Assembly (NCBI RefSeq): GCF_009711205.1 | Contig: NZ_WMIG01000002.1 | Coordinates: 372,001-436,000 of the forward strand | Source: Paracoccus litorisediminis | GTDB taxonomy: Bacteria > Pseudomonadota > Alphaproteobacteria > Rhodobacterales > Rhodobacteraceae | Direction of reading: 5' to 3' | DNA: 64,000 nt | Part shown: piece by piece, positions 23,584-32,705 of the stretch | Layout of the letters: every line of letters begins with the position of its first letter | Position numbering within the stretch: position 1 is the first letter of the stretch | Program-made: the position numbers and the translations under genes | The notes under the pieces: generated by a model | The model's input: only the letters and a program-made list of their open reading frames with translations | Databases searched by the model: none | Told to the model about the DNA's origin: nothing

Positions 23584-24626
23584 GCCTGTCCGTCGCCTTT
23601 CGTCATGGCTTTCCGGGGCTGGATCTGGACGTGGCCTTCGAGGCCCCGGTCGGCGTCACCGCGCTGTTCGGACCGTCGGGTTGCGGGAAAAGCACCACGA
23701 TCAATGCGATTGCCGGGCTGCTGCGGCCTGATTCCGGGCGTATCGCGCTGGATGGGCGGGTGCTGTTCGATGGCCGCACCAATCTTGCGCCGCAGGAACG
23801 CCGCATCGGTTATGTCTTTCAGGATGCGCGGCTGTTTCCACATCTGACGGTGGAACGGAACCTGCGCTACCCCGCCCGCTGGCGGCGCGGCGCGGGCCGC
23901 GACTTCGACCGCATCGTCGAGATGCTGGCGCTGGGGCCGCTGCTGCAGCGCCGCCCCGCCACGCTGTCGGGCGGCGAAAAGCAGCGCACCGCGATCGGTC
24001 GCGCCTTGCTGTCCGATCCGGCCTTGCTGGTCATGGACGAACCCCTTGCCGCGCTGGACGACAGCCGCAAGGCCGAGATCATGCCCTGGCTGGAGCGCCT
24101 GCGAGATGAGGTCCGACTGCCCATCCTTTACGTCAGCCATTCCGTCCCCGAGGTGCTGCGCCTTGCCACGACACTGGTGCTGATGCAGCGCGGCCGCGTC
24201 ACCCATTCCGGCCCGCTGGAAACGATTCTGGCCGATCCGCGGCTTGCCCCGGAACTGGGCGCGCGCGAGGCAGGTGCGCTGATCCATGCCACCGTCGAAG
24301 GCCATGAACCCGACGGCATGCTGCGGGTCAGGACCGCCGCCGGTCCGATGCTGCTGCAGGAAGTCGAGGCCGCAACCGGTCAGGAATTGCGGCTGCGCGT
24401 CCTTGCGCATGAGGTCATCCTGTCACGCGACCCACCGCAAGGACTGTCGGCGCTGAACGTCCTGCCCGCGACGGTCGTGCAGGTCAGCGGCGGGCTGGTG
24501 CAATTGACGCTTGGCGACCAACGCATGCTGGCGCAGGTCACGCCCCGCTCGGTCGAGACGCTGGGACTGACCCCCGGAGCCGCCTGTTTTGCCATCGTGA
24601 AATCGGTCTCGGTCCTGCCCAGCTAG
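23580..24626 (+). CDS. modC: Molybdate ABC transporter ATP-binding protein ModC
   Basis: 348 residues. Walker A G-P-S-G-C-G-K-S-T at 31-39, signature L-S-G-G-E at 129-133 and Walker B L-L-V-M-D-E-P at 149-155. The C-terminal 80 residues form a Mop/TOBE domain (LRLRVLAHEVILSRDPPQGL, then SALNVLPATVVQV), which binds oxyanion and could give feedback inhibition of transport by molybdate. Because the local ModE lacks this domain, the Mop fold in ModC is the only molybdate sensor visible in the operon. No terminator is obvious after it. Confidence 0.96.
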   Translation: MSLSVAFRHGFPGLDLDVAFEAPVGVTALFGPSGCGKSTTINAIAGLLRPDSGRIALDGRVLFDGRTNLAPQERRIGYVFQDARLFPHLTVERNLRYPARWRRGAGRDFDRIVEMLALGPLLQRRPATLSGGEKQRTAIGRALLSDPALLVMDEPLAALDDSRKAEIMPWLERLRDEVRLPILYVSHSVPEVLRLATTLVLMQRGRVTHSGPLETILADPRLAPELGAREAGALIHATVEGHEPDGMLRVRTAAGPMLLQEVEAATGQELRLRVLAHEVILSRDPPQGLSALNVLPATVVQVSGGLVQLTLGDQRMLAQVTPRSVETLGLTPGAACFAIVKSVSVLPS

Positions 24627-24704
24627 ACCAATCGAGCCATTGTCAATTGCACGCGGCGGGCGAATTCCGTTATGCTCGCAGACAAAAACGTGGATGAGGG
24701 CAGT

Positions 24705-25283
24705 ATGAACAGGTTTCTGAAGCTCGCGATCGTCGGGCTGGTCGCCTCTTGTGGGGGCGGTGGAAATTACAAGGCGCCTCGCAATCTGGAAAATGCCTGC
24801 CTGCTGGCAGCCGAGCGTCCCGCCTATTACCGGGCGATGCAATCGACCCAAAAGCGCTGGGGCATCCCGATCTATGTGCAGATGGCCACCATCCATCAGG
24901 AATCGAAATTCATCGGCGATGCCAAGACGCCGCATCGCTATGCGCTGGGAATCATCCCGATGGGACGGCAAAGCTCGGCCTATGGGTATAGTCAGGCGCT
25001 GGACGGCACTTGGGACGATTACCGGCGCAAGACCGGCAATCGCGGGGCCAAGCGCGACAATATCCGCGACGCCACCGATTTCATGGGCTGGTACATGAAC
25101 GACACCACCCGGATTCTGGGGATATCGAAGCAGGACGCCGCCTCGCAATATCTGGCCTATCACGAGGGACGGTCGGGCTTTAACAATGGCTCGCATCGCA
25201 GCAAGCCGTGGCTGATGAGCGTGGCGAACAAGGTCGGTGCGCGGTCGGAACTTTACCGCATGCAGTTGACCGCCTGCCGGTAA
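24705..25283 (+). CDS. Lytic transglycosylase-like lipoprotein
   Basis: 192 residues from ATG 24705 (GAGGG five bases upstream; an ORF start at 24672 is less likely). Lipobox L-V-A-S-C with Cys at about 16, followed by four glycines. The SLT-type goose-lysozyme-like fold is suggested by I-Y-V-Q-M-A-T-I-H-Q-E-S-K-F, with the catalytic glutamate in H-Q-E-S, then S-A-Y-G-Y-S-Q-A-L-D-G-T-W and Y-L-A-Y-H-E-G-R-S-G-F. It would cleave glycan strands from the outer-membrane side of the periplasm. Substrate inferred from family. Confidence 0.82.
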   Translation: MNRFLKLAIVGLVASCGGGGNYKAPRNLENACLLAAERPAYYRAMQSTQKRWGIPIYVQMATIHQESKFIGDAKTPHRYALGIIPMGRQSSAYGYSQALDGTWDDYRRKTGNRGAKRDNIRDATDFMGWYMNDTTRILGISKQDAASQYLAYHEGRSGFNNGSHRSKPWLMSVANKVGARSELYRMQLTACR

Positions 25284-25288
25284 ATTCA

Positions 25289-25311
25289 GGCCCGCCGGAT
25301 CGCGGCGGGCC
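25289..25311. terminator. Hairpin between convergent genes
   Basis: Perfect 9-base inverted repeat GGCCCGCCG/CGGCGGGCC with a GATCG loop, six bases after the transglycosylase stop and six before the end of the LolA-like gene. Only short T-rich sequence follows on the right (AGTTCTTA). Its place between two converging genes supports a shared terminator. Confidence 0.7.
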
Positions 25312-25316
25312 AGTTC

Positions 25317-25892
25317 TTACTTGATTGCGAATTTCGACGGCGGGATCGACACGCCGGTCCGCATGTCGCCAAGGATGACCGTCGTGCGCTTGCCCGCGTC
25401 ATCCTTGACCACCCATTGCCGCAATTGCGTCGGGTTGGCCGTGAATACCATCTGGATATTGCCGTATTCGGGATGCGCCGGGTCCTGCGCGGTCACCACG
25501 GTGGTGTTCTTCTTCTCGGTATAGCCGGTGACCATGCGCGCCTTGCCCAGATTGATATTGGGACCAAGGATCAGCGACAGCGGGGTTTTCGACAGCGGAT
25601 ATTGCTGCGGCCCGCCACGGGTCTTGCCGTCATAGACCGCCACCTGCCCGGCCGAGGCCAGCACCAGATTCTTGCTGCCCTTGTATTCGAAGCGCACTCG
25701 GTTCGGGCGGTGGATATAGACCGTCCCGGTCGAGATGCTGCCATCGGGATTGACCTGCGTGAACGCGGCCTGCGCGGTCTTCAGGCTATTGAGATAATTC
25801 GAGATCTCGTTCAGCGGGATCTTATCCGCCAAAGCCGGAAAAGCCATGGCGAGGGCGAGGACGGGCGCGAGGGCGAGCGATCTGATGTTCAT
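25317..25892 (-). CDS. lolA: Outer-membrane lipoprotein carrier LolA-like protein
   Basis: 191 residues with a signal peptide (about 1-22, ending AFPALA). LolA-family features: L-N-S-L-K-T-A-Q-A-A-F-T-Q-V-N-P-D-G-S-I-S-T-G-T-V-Y-I in two beta hairpins, the P-N-R-V-R-F-E-Y strand, and the C-terminal L-R-Q-W-V-V-K-D-D-A-G-K-R-T-T-V. LolA shuttles lipoproteins across the periplasm to the outer membrane. No LolB is visible, as usual in alphaproteobacteria. Downstream of ubiH on the same strand with a 93-base gap. Confidence 0.88.
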   Translation of the reverse strand: MNIRSLALAPVLALAMAFPALADKIPLNEISNYLNSLKTAQAAFTQVNPDGSISTGTVYIHRPNRVRFEYKGSKNLVLASAGQVAVYDGKTRGGPQQYPLSKTPLSLILGPNINLGKARMVTGYTEKKNTTVVTAQDPAHPEYGNIQMVFTANPTQLRQWVVKDDAGKRTTVILGDMRTGVSIPPSKFAIK

Positions 25893-25985
25893 GTGCGGAA
25901 TGATACCGTGTCTCCAATGCGTTGCACATTCACGTTCGCTTGGATGTGCGGGGCAGGAACGCTCGCGGGGGCGTGACCGTTCCCG

Positions 25986-27209
25986 CTACAGTTTCTGCCC
26001 TGCCAGCAGGCGCGGCATCGGGTCCAGCCGCAACCCGGCCGCCTGCCGCATGAAACCCCGCCGCAAGGGTGGCAGCGCATCGACCAGCCCCATGCCCAGT
26101 TCACGCGCGGCACGCAGCAATGGATTACCGTTGGAAAACAGCGCGTTCACCCCGTCCATGCCCAAGGCCAGCGTGGTGGCGTCGGGCCTGCGCCATTCCT
26201 GATAGCGGGTCAGAACCGGCTCGGTCCCGATGTCCTCGCCGCGGCGACGCGCGGCGACCAGCACCTCGGCCAATGACGCCACGTCGCGCAGGCCAAGGTT
26301 CAGCCCCTGCCCGGCGATGGGATGGACGCCATGCGCCGCGTCACCGATCAGCGCGATGCGCGGGGCGATGTAATGCTCGGCCAAGGTCAGGTTCAGCGGA
26401 TACGAGAATCGCGGCCCGGCCAGACTGATCGCGCCAAGGAAATCTCCGAAGCGCGGGCGCAGCACCTGCAGGAATTCCGCATCGTCCAGATCAAGAATCG
26501 CCCGCGCCTCATCCGCGGTTTCCGACCAGACGATCGAACTGCGATTGCCCGGCAAGGGCAGGATCGCCAGCGGCCCGGACGGCATGAAGAACTGATGCGC
26601 CGTGCCATTATGGGGCAATTCGTGATCCACCGCCGCCACCAGGGCGATCTGGCCGTAATCATGGCCCAGCCGCCGGATGCCCGCGCGCTCGGCCACGCCC
26701 GACTTGCGGCCATCCGCGCCGACCAGCAGACTGGCCGAGACTTCGCGCCCGTCCGACAACGCCACGGTGACGCCGGTCGGTCCCGGCTGCTGCCCGGTGA
26801 CCGAGACGCCGGACAGATGCGTCACACGCCCCTCCATCGCGGCCAGCAGCGCGCGATACAGGAAGCGGTCCTCCAGCATGTAGCCCAGACGCCCTTCCTC
26901 GATCTCGGCACTGTCGAAATGCAGGCCGAAGGGACCGGCACCCGCACCGGCAAAACCCTGCGATGCCTCGACCTTCAGGATCGGCTGGGCCTGGTCCGCC
27001 AGTCCTTTCCACAGCCCCAACGCCGCCAGCAGCCGCTGCGAGGCCAAGGCCAGCGCATAGGCGCGACCGTCGAATGTGTCGCCCGCGCGGGCATCGGCGG
27101 GGCGGTTGTCCACCACGGCGACGTTCAGTCCGGCGCCAGCCAAGGCCAGCGCCAGCGCCGGGCCGTTCAGCCCGCCGCCCGCGATCACGATGTCGAAATC
27201 CTTAATCAT
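25986..27209 (-). CDS. UbiH/UbiF-type FAD-dependent ubiquinone hydroxylase
   Basis: 407 residues. The Rossmann GxGxxG is at the N-terminus (I-A-G-G-G-L-N-G-P-A), the central D-G motif is L-L-V-G-A-D-G-R-K-S, and the second FAD motif is A-L-I-G-D-A-A-H-G-V-H-P-I-A-G-Q-G-L-N-L-G-L-R-D. This combination is typical of the UbiH/UbiF/VisC/COQ6 group, which hydroxylates the ubiquinone ring precursor; alphaproteobacterial members differ in which positions they modify, so the exact step is not given by sequence. Divergent from the amidase. Confidence 0.88.
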   Translation of the reverse strand: MIKDFDIVIAGGGLNGPALALALAGAGLNVAVVDNRPADARAGDTFDGRAYALALASQRLLAALGLWKGLADQAQPILKVEASQGFAGAGAGPFGLHFDSAEIEEGRLGYMLEDRFLYRALLAAMEGRVTHLSGVSVTGQQPGPTGVTVALSDGREVSASLLVGADGRKSGVAERAGIRRLGHDYGQIALVAAVDHELPHNGTAHQFFMPSGPLAILPLPGNRSSIVWSETADEARAILDLDDAEFLQVLRPRFGDFLGAISLAGPRFSYPLNLTLAEHYIAPRIALIGDAAHGVHPIAGQGLNLGLRDVASLAEVLVAARRRGEDIGTEPVLTRYQEWRRPDATTLALGMDGVNALFSNGNPLLRAARELGMGLVDALPPLRRGFMRQAAGLRLDPMPRLLAGQKL

Positions 27210-27350
27210 GGTTTCGCACTATGCGCCCCGGCGGGGTATTGTCCATGCGGCATTGCGATACGCGCGCTGCTGACCCTTGCGCGCCATTGCAGCGCCGGGC
27301 CGGGCTGGTTAGCCTGTGCGCCTTGGATCTGAACGGCAAGGGGAACGGGA

Positions 27351-28676
27351 ATGGACTGGCTCAAGGTATCGGCATCGGAACAGGGCCGGGCGATTCTGGC
27401 CGGGCTGATCAGCCCCGTGGAACAGACCGAGGCCTATCTGGACGCCTCATCGCGCCATCCCTATGGCGGCAGCATCTATGCCCGCACCACGCCCGCCCGC
27501 GCGCGGGCCGAGGCCATCGCCGCCCATGACCGCGCCAAAGCCGGGCTGCGCCGCAGCCTGCTGGACGGTGTGGCGATCAGCTGGAAGGACAATATCGACA
27601 GCGCTGGCACCCCGACCGAGGCAGGCTCGCGTCTGCTGGCCGGGCGCACCCCCGAAACCGATGCGGCCATCCTGGCCGAGGCGACGCTGCAAGGGCTCGT
27701 CTGTCTGGGCAAGACCCATATGACCGAGCTGGCCTTTTCCGGTCTTGGCCTGAACCCGATGACCCGCACGCCGCCGAACAGCATCGACCCGGCGCTGGCG
27801 CCCGGCGGCTCCAGTTCTGGTGCGGCGGTCTCGGTGGCGCTGGGACTGGCGGCAGCAGCGGTCGGATCGGATACCGGCGGCTCGATTCGCCTGCCTGCGG
27901 CGTGGAACGGGCTGGTGGGCTTCAAGCCGACGCATGGCGTGGTCGACAGCCGGGGCGTCGTGCCCCTGTGCTCGCGCTTCGACGTGGCCGGTCCGATTGC
28001 CCGCACGGTCGAGGATTGCGCTGCAATCTTTGCCCTGCTGTCCGGCCAACCGGTCCCCGACCTGACGGATGCCGCATCGCACCGCCTTCGGCTTCTGGTG
28101 CTGGACGGCGTGCCCTTTGACGACGCCCGCGAAGGTCCGGTCGCCGCCTTCGAGGACGCGGTGGCCCGCCTTGCCGCAGCCGGCGCGCGCATCACCCATG
28201 CCACGCCGCCTTGCGTCACCGATGCCATGGCGCTTTCGCCCACGCTTTTCGCCCCCGAGGCCTATGGCACATGGCGCGACCAGATCGAGGACGCGCCGGA
28301 ACTGATGTATCCGCCGATCCTCGAACGCTTCCGCGGCGGGCGCGAGGTCAGCGCCGCCGATTTCGTCGCGGGCTGGCAGAAGCTTGACCGGCTGCGGGCC
28401 GACTGGGCGCGGCTGGTCGCGGGCTATGACGCGGTCATCCTGCCAACCTCGCCGATTCTGCCGCCCGATACCCAGCGTCTGTTGAACGAACCGGCCTATT
28501 TCGCCATCGAAAACATGCTGGCGCTGCGCAATACCCGGATCGGCAACCTGCTGGGCCTGCCCGCAATCACCCTGCCCACCGGCCACCCGGCCTGCGGGCT
28601 GATGATGATGGGCCATGCGGGCAAGGACCTGCAGCTTCTGGTTGCAGCGGCCTCGGCCGAGGCCAGCCTGAACTAA
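27351..28676 (+). CDS. Amidase signature family enzyme
   Basis: 441 residues; GGGGAACGGGA precedes the ATG. The Ser-cisSer-Lys triad is present: Lys79 in I-S-W-K-D-N, the G-G-S-S-S-G stretch at 152-157, and Ser178 in G-S-D-T-G-G-S-I-R. It hydrolyses an amide of unknown identity. It is not GatA by context (no gatB or gatC nearby) and is shorter than typical GatA. A GCGGGA-ATG-TCCCGC hairpin (28689-28703) follows the gene. Confidence 0.88.
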   Translation: MDWLKVSASEQGRAILAGLISPVEQTEAYLDASSRHPYGGSIYARTTPARARAEAIAAHDRAKAGLRRSLLDGVAISWKDNIDSAGTPTEAGSRLLAGRTPETDAAILAEATLQGLVCLGKTHMTELAFSGLGLNPMTRTPPNSIDPALAPGGSSSGAAVSVALGLAAAAVGSDTGGSIRLPAAWNGLVGFKPTHGVVDSRGVVPLCSRFDVAGPIARTVEDCAAIFALLSGQPVPDLTDAASHRLRLLVLDGVPFDDAREGPVAAFEDAVARLAAAGARITHATPPCVTDAMALSPTLFAPEAYGTWRDQIEDAPELMYPPILERFRGGREVSAADFVAGWQKLDRLRADWARLVAGYDAVILPTSPILPPDTQRLLNEPAYFAIENMLALRNTRIGNLLGLPAITLPTGHPACGLMMMGHAGKDLQLLVAAASAEASLN

Positions 28677-28802
28677 TCTGCGCAAACTGCGGGAATGTCC
28701 CGCGAAACAAGGGGGCTTCGGCCCGAAACTCTGGACGCAATGGGGCTTTGCCGGTATCCTTTTCAGGACACGGGGCGGCACGACCCCGAATGAGAGGCAG
28801 TC

Positions 28803-29996
28803 ATGGCACTACCCGAGCGGTTCTCGAACCTGCCGGAATACGCGTTCCCGCGCCTGCGGACGCTGCTTGCGGGCATCGCCCCCGCCGCAGACCCGGTCGT
28901 GATGACGATCGGCGAACCCCGCCACGCCGTTCCGGAATTCACCGGGCGGATCATGGCGGAAAGCATTCGCGAATTCGGCAAATACCCCTCGAATGAGGGT
29001 ATTCCGGAACTGCTCTCGGCGATCTCCGGCTGGATCGGTCGCCGCCACGGGATCGAGGTCGAGCCCGCCCGCATCACCACCGTCAATGGCACGCGCGAGG
29101 GGCTGTTCAACGCGGCGCTGGCGCTGTGCCCGGAAAGCAAGGCGGGTCAGCGACCTGCGATCCTGATTCCGAATCCCTTCTATCAGGTCTATGCCGTGGC
29201 CGCCGCCGCCGTTGGGGCCGAGCCGATCTTTGTCCCGGCCACCGCCGAAACCGATTTCCTGCCGCAATTCGACCAGCTGGCCCCGGAACTACTGGACCGG
29301 GTGGCGATTGCCTATCTGTGCTCACCCGCCAATCCGCAGGGTTCCGTTGCCTCAGAAGATTATCTGGAGCGGCTGATCGCCTTGGCCGACCGCCATGATT
29401 TCCTGATCTTCTCGGATGAATGCTATTCCGAGATCTGGCGCGACGCCCCTCCGCCCGGCGCATTGGCGGTGGCGACCCGCATGGGACTGGCCGACCGCGT
29501 GGTGATGTTCAACTCGCTGTCCAAGCGGTCGAACCTGCCGGGGCTGCGCTCGGGCTTTGCGGCGGGCGGGCGCGAGCAGATCGCGCAATTGCGCCGCCTG
29601 CGCAGCTATTCCGGCGCGCCCCTGCCCCTGCCGGTGCAGCGCGTCAGCGCCGCCGCCTGGGCTGATGAGGCGCATGTCGAAGAAAACCGCGCACTTTACC
29701 ACGCGAAATTCGCCGTGGCCGACCGCGTATTGGGCAATATGCCGGGCTATGCCGCGCCGCAGGGCGGATTCTTCCTGTGGCTGCGGGTGCCCGAACATGT
29801 CGGCACCGGCGAGGACGCGGCCAAGAAGCTGTGGTCCGAGGCAGGCATACAGGTCCTGCCCGGCGCCTATCTGTCGCGCGACACTGCGGCGGGAAATCCG
29901 GGCCGGGACTATATCCGGGTCGCGTTGGTCGATCCGGCCGACCAGACCGAGGCTGCATTGAACCGGCTGAAGAACTGTTTGTACCAAGGGGGTTAA
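28803..29996 (+). CDS. dapC: Class I/II aminotransferase, probable succinyldiaminopimelate transaminase
   Basis: 397 residues, GAGAGG five bases upstream. Fold-type I PLP signatures: N-G-T-R-E-G-L-F-N (95-103), N-P-F-Y-Q-V-Y (124-130), L-C-S-P-A-N-P-Q-G (172-180), D205 in S-D-E-C-Y, and Lys241 in [14 protein letters not shown], which forms the Schiff base. The S-L-S-K-R-S-N-x-P-G-L-R-S-G form is typical of DapC-like N-succinyldiaminopimelate aminotransferases in the lysine/peptidoglycan pathway. ftsK starts four bases after the stop, so the two envelope-related genes are probably co-transcribed. Exact substrate inferred. Confidence 0.82.
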   Translation: MALPERFSNLPEYAFPRLRTLLAGIAPAADPVVMTIGEPRHAVPEFTGRIMAESIREFGKYPSNEGIPELLSAISGWIGRRHGIEVEPARITTVNGTREGLFNAALALCPESKAGQRPAILIPNPFYQVYAVAAAAVGAEPIFVPATAETDFLPQFDQLAPELLDRVAIAYLCSPANPQGSVASEDYLERLIALADRHDFLIFSDECYSEIWRDAPPPGALAVATRMGLADRVVMFNSLSKRSNLPGLRSGFAAGGREQIAQLRRLRSYSGAPLPLPVQRVSAAAWADEAHVEENRALYHAKFAVADRVLGNMPGYAAPQGGFFLWLRVPEHVGTGEDAAKKLWSEAGIQVLPGAYLSRDTAAGNPGRDYIRVALVDPADQTEAALNRLKNCLYQGG

Positions 29997-30000
29997 CCGC

Positions 30001-32628
30001 ATGGCGAGCTGGCAGGCGAAACACCGCGATCCGCTCTTCGACCAATCCACCCAGGCGGCCCTGAAGCGCCGCGGCAACGAATTGATGGGTGCGCTTCTGG
30101 TCGTGCTGGGCGTGGTGATCGTGATGATGTTCGCCAGCTATTCGCCCGACGATCCCAGCTATCTTTCCGCCACGGATGAGCCCGCACAGAACCTGCTGGG
30201 CCGACCGGGGGCCACGCTGTCCTCGGCGCTGATCACCCTGCTGGGCTGGACGTGGATCCTGCCGGCGATCGGCGTCATGGGATGGGGTCTGCGCATGATG
30301 CTGCATCGCGGGGCCGAACGCTGCCTGCGGGCGATCTATCTGGCGCCCGCGCTGCTTTTGACCTGCAGCTATGCCGCCACCCTGACCCCGCCCGACACAT
30401 GGCCGCATGCCTTCGGGCTGGGCGGCAATGCCGGCGATGCGGTCATGGGCGGCTTGCTGTCGATGATGCCGCTGAAGGCGTCGATCTCGATCCGCATTCT
30501 TGCGCTGCTGACCGCGGGCGGCATGATCGCGCTGACCGTTTACGGCTTGGGCTTCAACCGGGCCGAGCTTTCGGTCACCACCCGATTCCTGCGCGACGGG
30601 CTGGTGACGGCGCGGCTGCTGCTGCTGTTGGCGATCGACCGGACCCTGCGCTTTGGCATGGGCACCGCGCATCAGATGAAGGCCCGCTCCGAGGCCCGCC
30701 GCGCCCGTCTGGCCGAGGCAAGCTCCGCCAGCCTGCCAGCCGATTCCCGCGCCGCACCCGCGCCGCGCCGCCGTGCCCCGCCGCCGGTCCATGGCGATTA
30801 TGCGCCCGAGCCCGAGTTGATCGAGCCCGAAACCCATTACGCCGATGACGACATGCCGCCCTCGGATGACGAGATTTCGGCCCGCATCACCGATGTGCTG
30901 CGCCAGCGCTCCGAACACCCGGTCGAGAAGGGCTCGGTCCTGTCTGCGGTGACGGCCAAGCTGACCGGGGCCCGCCCCGCGCCCGAGCGTATCGAGCCGC
31001 AGCTGACCGACGATGAGGATGAGGACGACGAGGACGCCTATATCCCCGCGCCCGCGCCCACCCGCGCCGCCGCGCCACAGAAGCGTCCGCAATCCCGCCC
31101 CTCGGATTTCGCCGCGAATGACTACGAACATCCGCCCCTGTCGTTGCTGGCCTCGGCCTCGACCGTCGAGCGCCACCAGCTTCCGCCCGAGGCGCTGGCC
31201 GAGAATGCCCGCCTGCTCGAGGAGGTGCTGGATGATTACGGCGTCAAGGGCCAGATCACCGATGTCCGCCCCGGTCCCGTCGTCACGCTGTATGAACTGG
31301 AACCGGCACCGGGCCTGAAGGCCAGCCGCGTGATCGGTCTGGCCGATGACATCGCGCGCTCGATGTCGGCGCTGTCGGCGCGGGTCTCGACCGTGCCGGG
31401 CCGTTCGGTCATCGGGATCGAACTGCCGAACATCCGCCGCGAGAAAGTCGTGCTGCGCGAGCTGCTCTCGGCCCCGTCCTATGCCGATGGCACGCAGCCG
31501 CTGCCCTTGGCGCTTGGCAAGGATATCGGCGGCGGCCCGGTCGTGGCCAACCTGGCCAAGATGCCCCACCTGCTGATCGCAGGGACCACCGGCTCGGGGA
31601 AATCCGTCGCGATCAACACCATGATCCTGTCGCTTCTCTACAAGCTCACGCCCGAAGAATGCCGGCTGATCATGATCGACCCCAAGATGCTGGAACTGTC
31701 GGTCTATGACGGCATTCCCCATCTGCTCTCGCCCGTCGTTACCGATCCGAAAAAGGCCGTCGTCGCGCTGAAATGGGTCGTCGGCGAGATGGAGGAACGC
31801 TACCGCCGCATGTCCAAGATGGGCGTGCGCAACATCGAAGGCTATAATGGCCGCGTCCGCGAGGCGCTGGACAAGTCCGAGATGTTCAAGCGCACCGTCC
31901 AGACCGGCTTCGACGAGGATACCGGTGAGCCGATCTTCGAGACCGAGGAATTCCAGCCAGAGACCTTCCCCTATATCGTCGTCATCGTCGACGAGATGGC
32001 CGATCTGATGATGGTCGCGGGCAAGGAAATCGAGGCCTGCATCCAGCGGCTGGCACAGATGGCGCGGGCATCCGGGATCCACCTGATCATGGCGACACAG
32101 CGCCCCTCCGTCGATGTCATCACCGGCACGATCAAGGCGAACTTCCCGACCCGGATCAGCTTCCAGGTCACCTCGAAAATCGACAGCCGCACCATTCTGG
32201 GCGAACAGGGGGCCGAACAGCTTCTGGGTCAGGGCGACATGCTCTACATGGCGGGCGGGTCCAAGATCACCCGCGTCCACGGCCCCTTCGTTTCGGACGA
32301 GGAAGTCGAAGAGGTCGTGAACCACCTGAAATCCTTCGGCCCGCCCAGCTACATGTCTGGCGTCGTCGAAGGCCCGGACGAGGAACGCGCCGACAGCATC
32401 GATCAGGTGCTGGGCCTGTCCTCGGGCGAAGGTGGCGATGCCGAGCTTTACGATCTGGCCGTGGCGATCGTCGCCAAGGACCGCAAATGCTCGACCAGCT
32501 ACATCCAGCGCAAGCTTGCCATCGGCTATAACAAGGCCGCGCGACTGGTCGAGCAAATGGAGGAACAGGGCGTCGTCACCCCCGCGAACCATGTCGGCAA
32601 GCGCGAAGTCCTCGTCCCCGAGGTCTGA
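30001..32628 (+). CDS. ftsK: DNA translocase FtsK
   Basis: 875 residues. Four hydrophobic segments within 28-190 anchor it at the septum, followed by an acidic, proline/alanine-rich linker (about 225-375). The motor domain has Walker A G-T-T-G-S-G-K-S at 528-535 and Walker [15 protein letters not shown]-terminal winged-helix gamma domain (L-Y-D-L-A-V-A-I-V, then [18 protein letters not shown]) recognises chromosome-orienting sequences and activates XerCD at dif. The linker is short compared with E. coli. AGGGGG is eight bases before the start. Confidence 0.97.
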   Translation: MASWQAKHRDPLFDQSTQAALKRRGNELMGALLVVLGVVIVMMFASYSPDDPSYLSATDEPAQNLLGRPGATLSSALITLLGWTWILPAIGVMGWGLRMMLHRGAERCLRAIYLAPALLLTCSYAATLTPPDTWPHAFGLGGNAGDAVMGGLLSMMPLKASISIRILALLTAGGMIALTVYGLGFNRAELSVTTRFLRDGLVTARLLLLLAIDRTLRFGMGTAHQMKARSEARRARLAEASSASLPADSRAAPAPRRRAPPPVHGDYAPEPELIEPETHYADDDMPPSDDEISARITDVLRQRSEHPVEKGSVLSAVTAKLTGARPAPERIEPQLTDDEDEDDEDAYIPAPAPTRAAAPQKRPQSRPSDFAANDYEHPPLSLLASASTVERHQLPPEALAENARLLEEVLDDYGVKGQITDVRPGPVVTLYELEPAPGLKASRVIGLADDIARSMSALSARVSTVPGRSVIGIELPNIRREKVVLRELLSAPSYADGTQPLPLALGKDIGGGPVVANLAKMPHLLIAGTTGSGKSVAINTMILSLLYKLTPEECRLIMIDPKMLELSVYDGIPHLLSPVVTDPKKAVVALKWVVGEMEERYRRMSKMGVRNIEGYNGRVREALDKSEMFKRTVQTGFDEDTGEPIFETEEFQPETFPYIVVIVDEMADLMMVAGKEIEACIQRLAQMARASGIHLIMATQRPSVDVITGTIKANFPTRISFQVTSKIDSRTILGEQGAEQLLGQGDMLYMAGGSKITRVHGPFVSDEEVEEVVNHLKSFGPPSYMSGVVEGPDEERADSIDQVLGLSSGEGGDAELYDLAVAIVAKDRKCSTSYIQRKLAIGYNKAARLVEQMEEQGVVTPANHVGKREVLVPEV

Positions 32629-32662
32629 TCCCCGACCGATGTAAGGGGCAACAAAAGAAAAA

Positions 32663-32688
32663 GGCCGGGCTCGATGCCCGGCCTTTTT
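32663..32688. terminator. Bidirectional intrinsic terminator between ftsK and tamB
   Basis: GGCCGGGC/GCCCGGCC with a TCGAT loop (8 perfect pairs, 32663-32683), followed by five T residues on the right and preceded by an A-rich run on the left. It can stop both converging transcripts. Confidence 0.92.
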
Positions 32689-32705
32689 CTTGCCTGCGCT
32701 CAGGC

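Noticed and set aside
28689..28703. GCGGGA-ATG-TCCCGC hairpin after the amidase as a terminator
   Set aside because: Perfect but short (6 pairs, 3-base loop) and without a T-run; mentioned with the amidase only.
29644..32592. A 982-codon open frame on the minus strand opposite ftsK
   Set aside because: Histidine/glutamine/arginine-rich mirror of ftsK with no recognisable domain.
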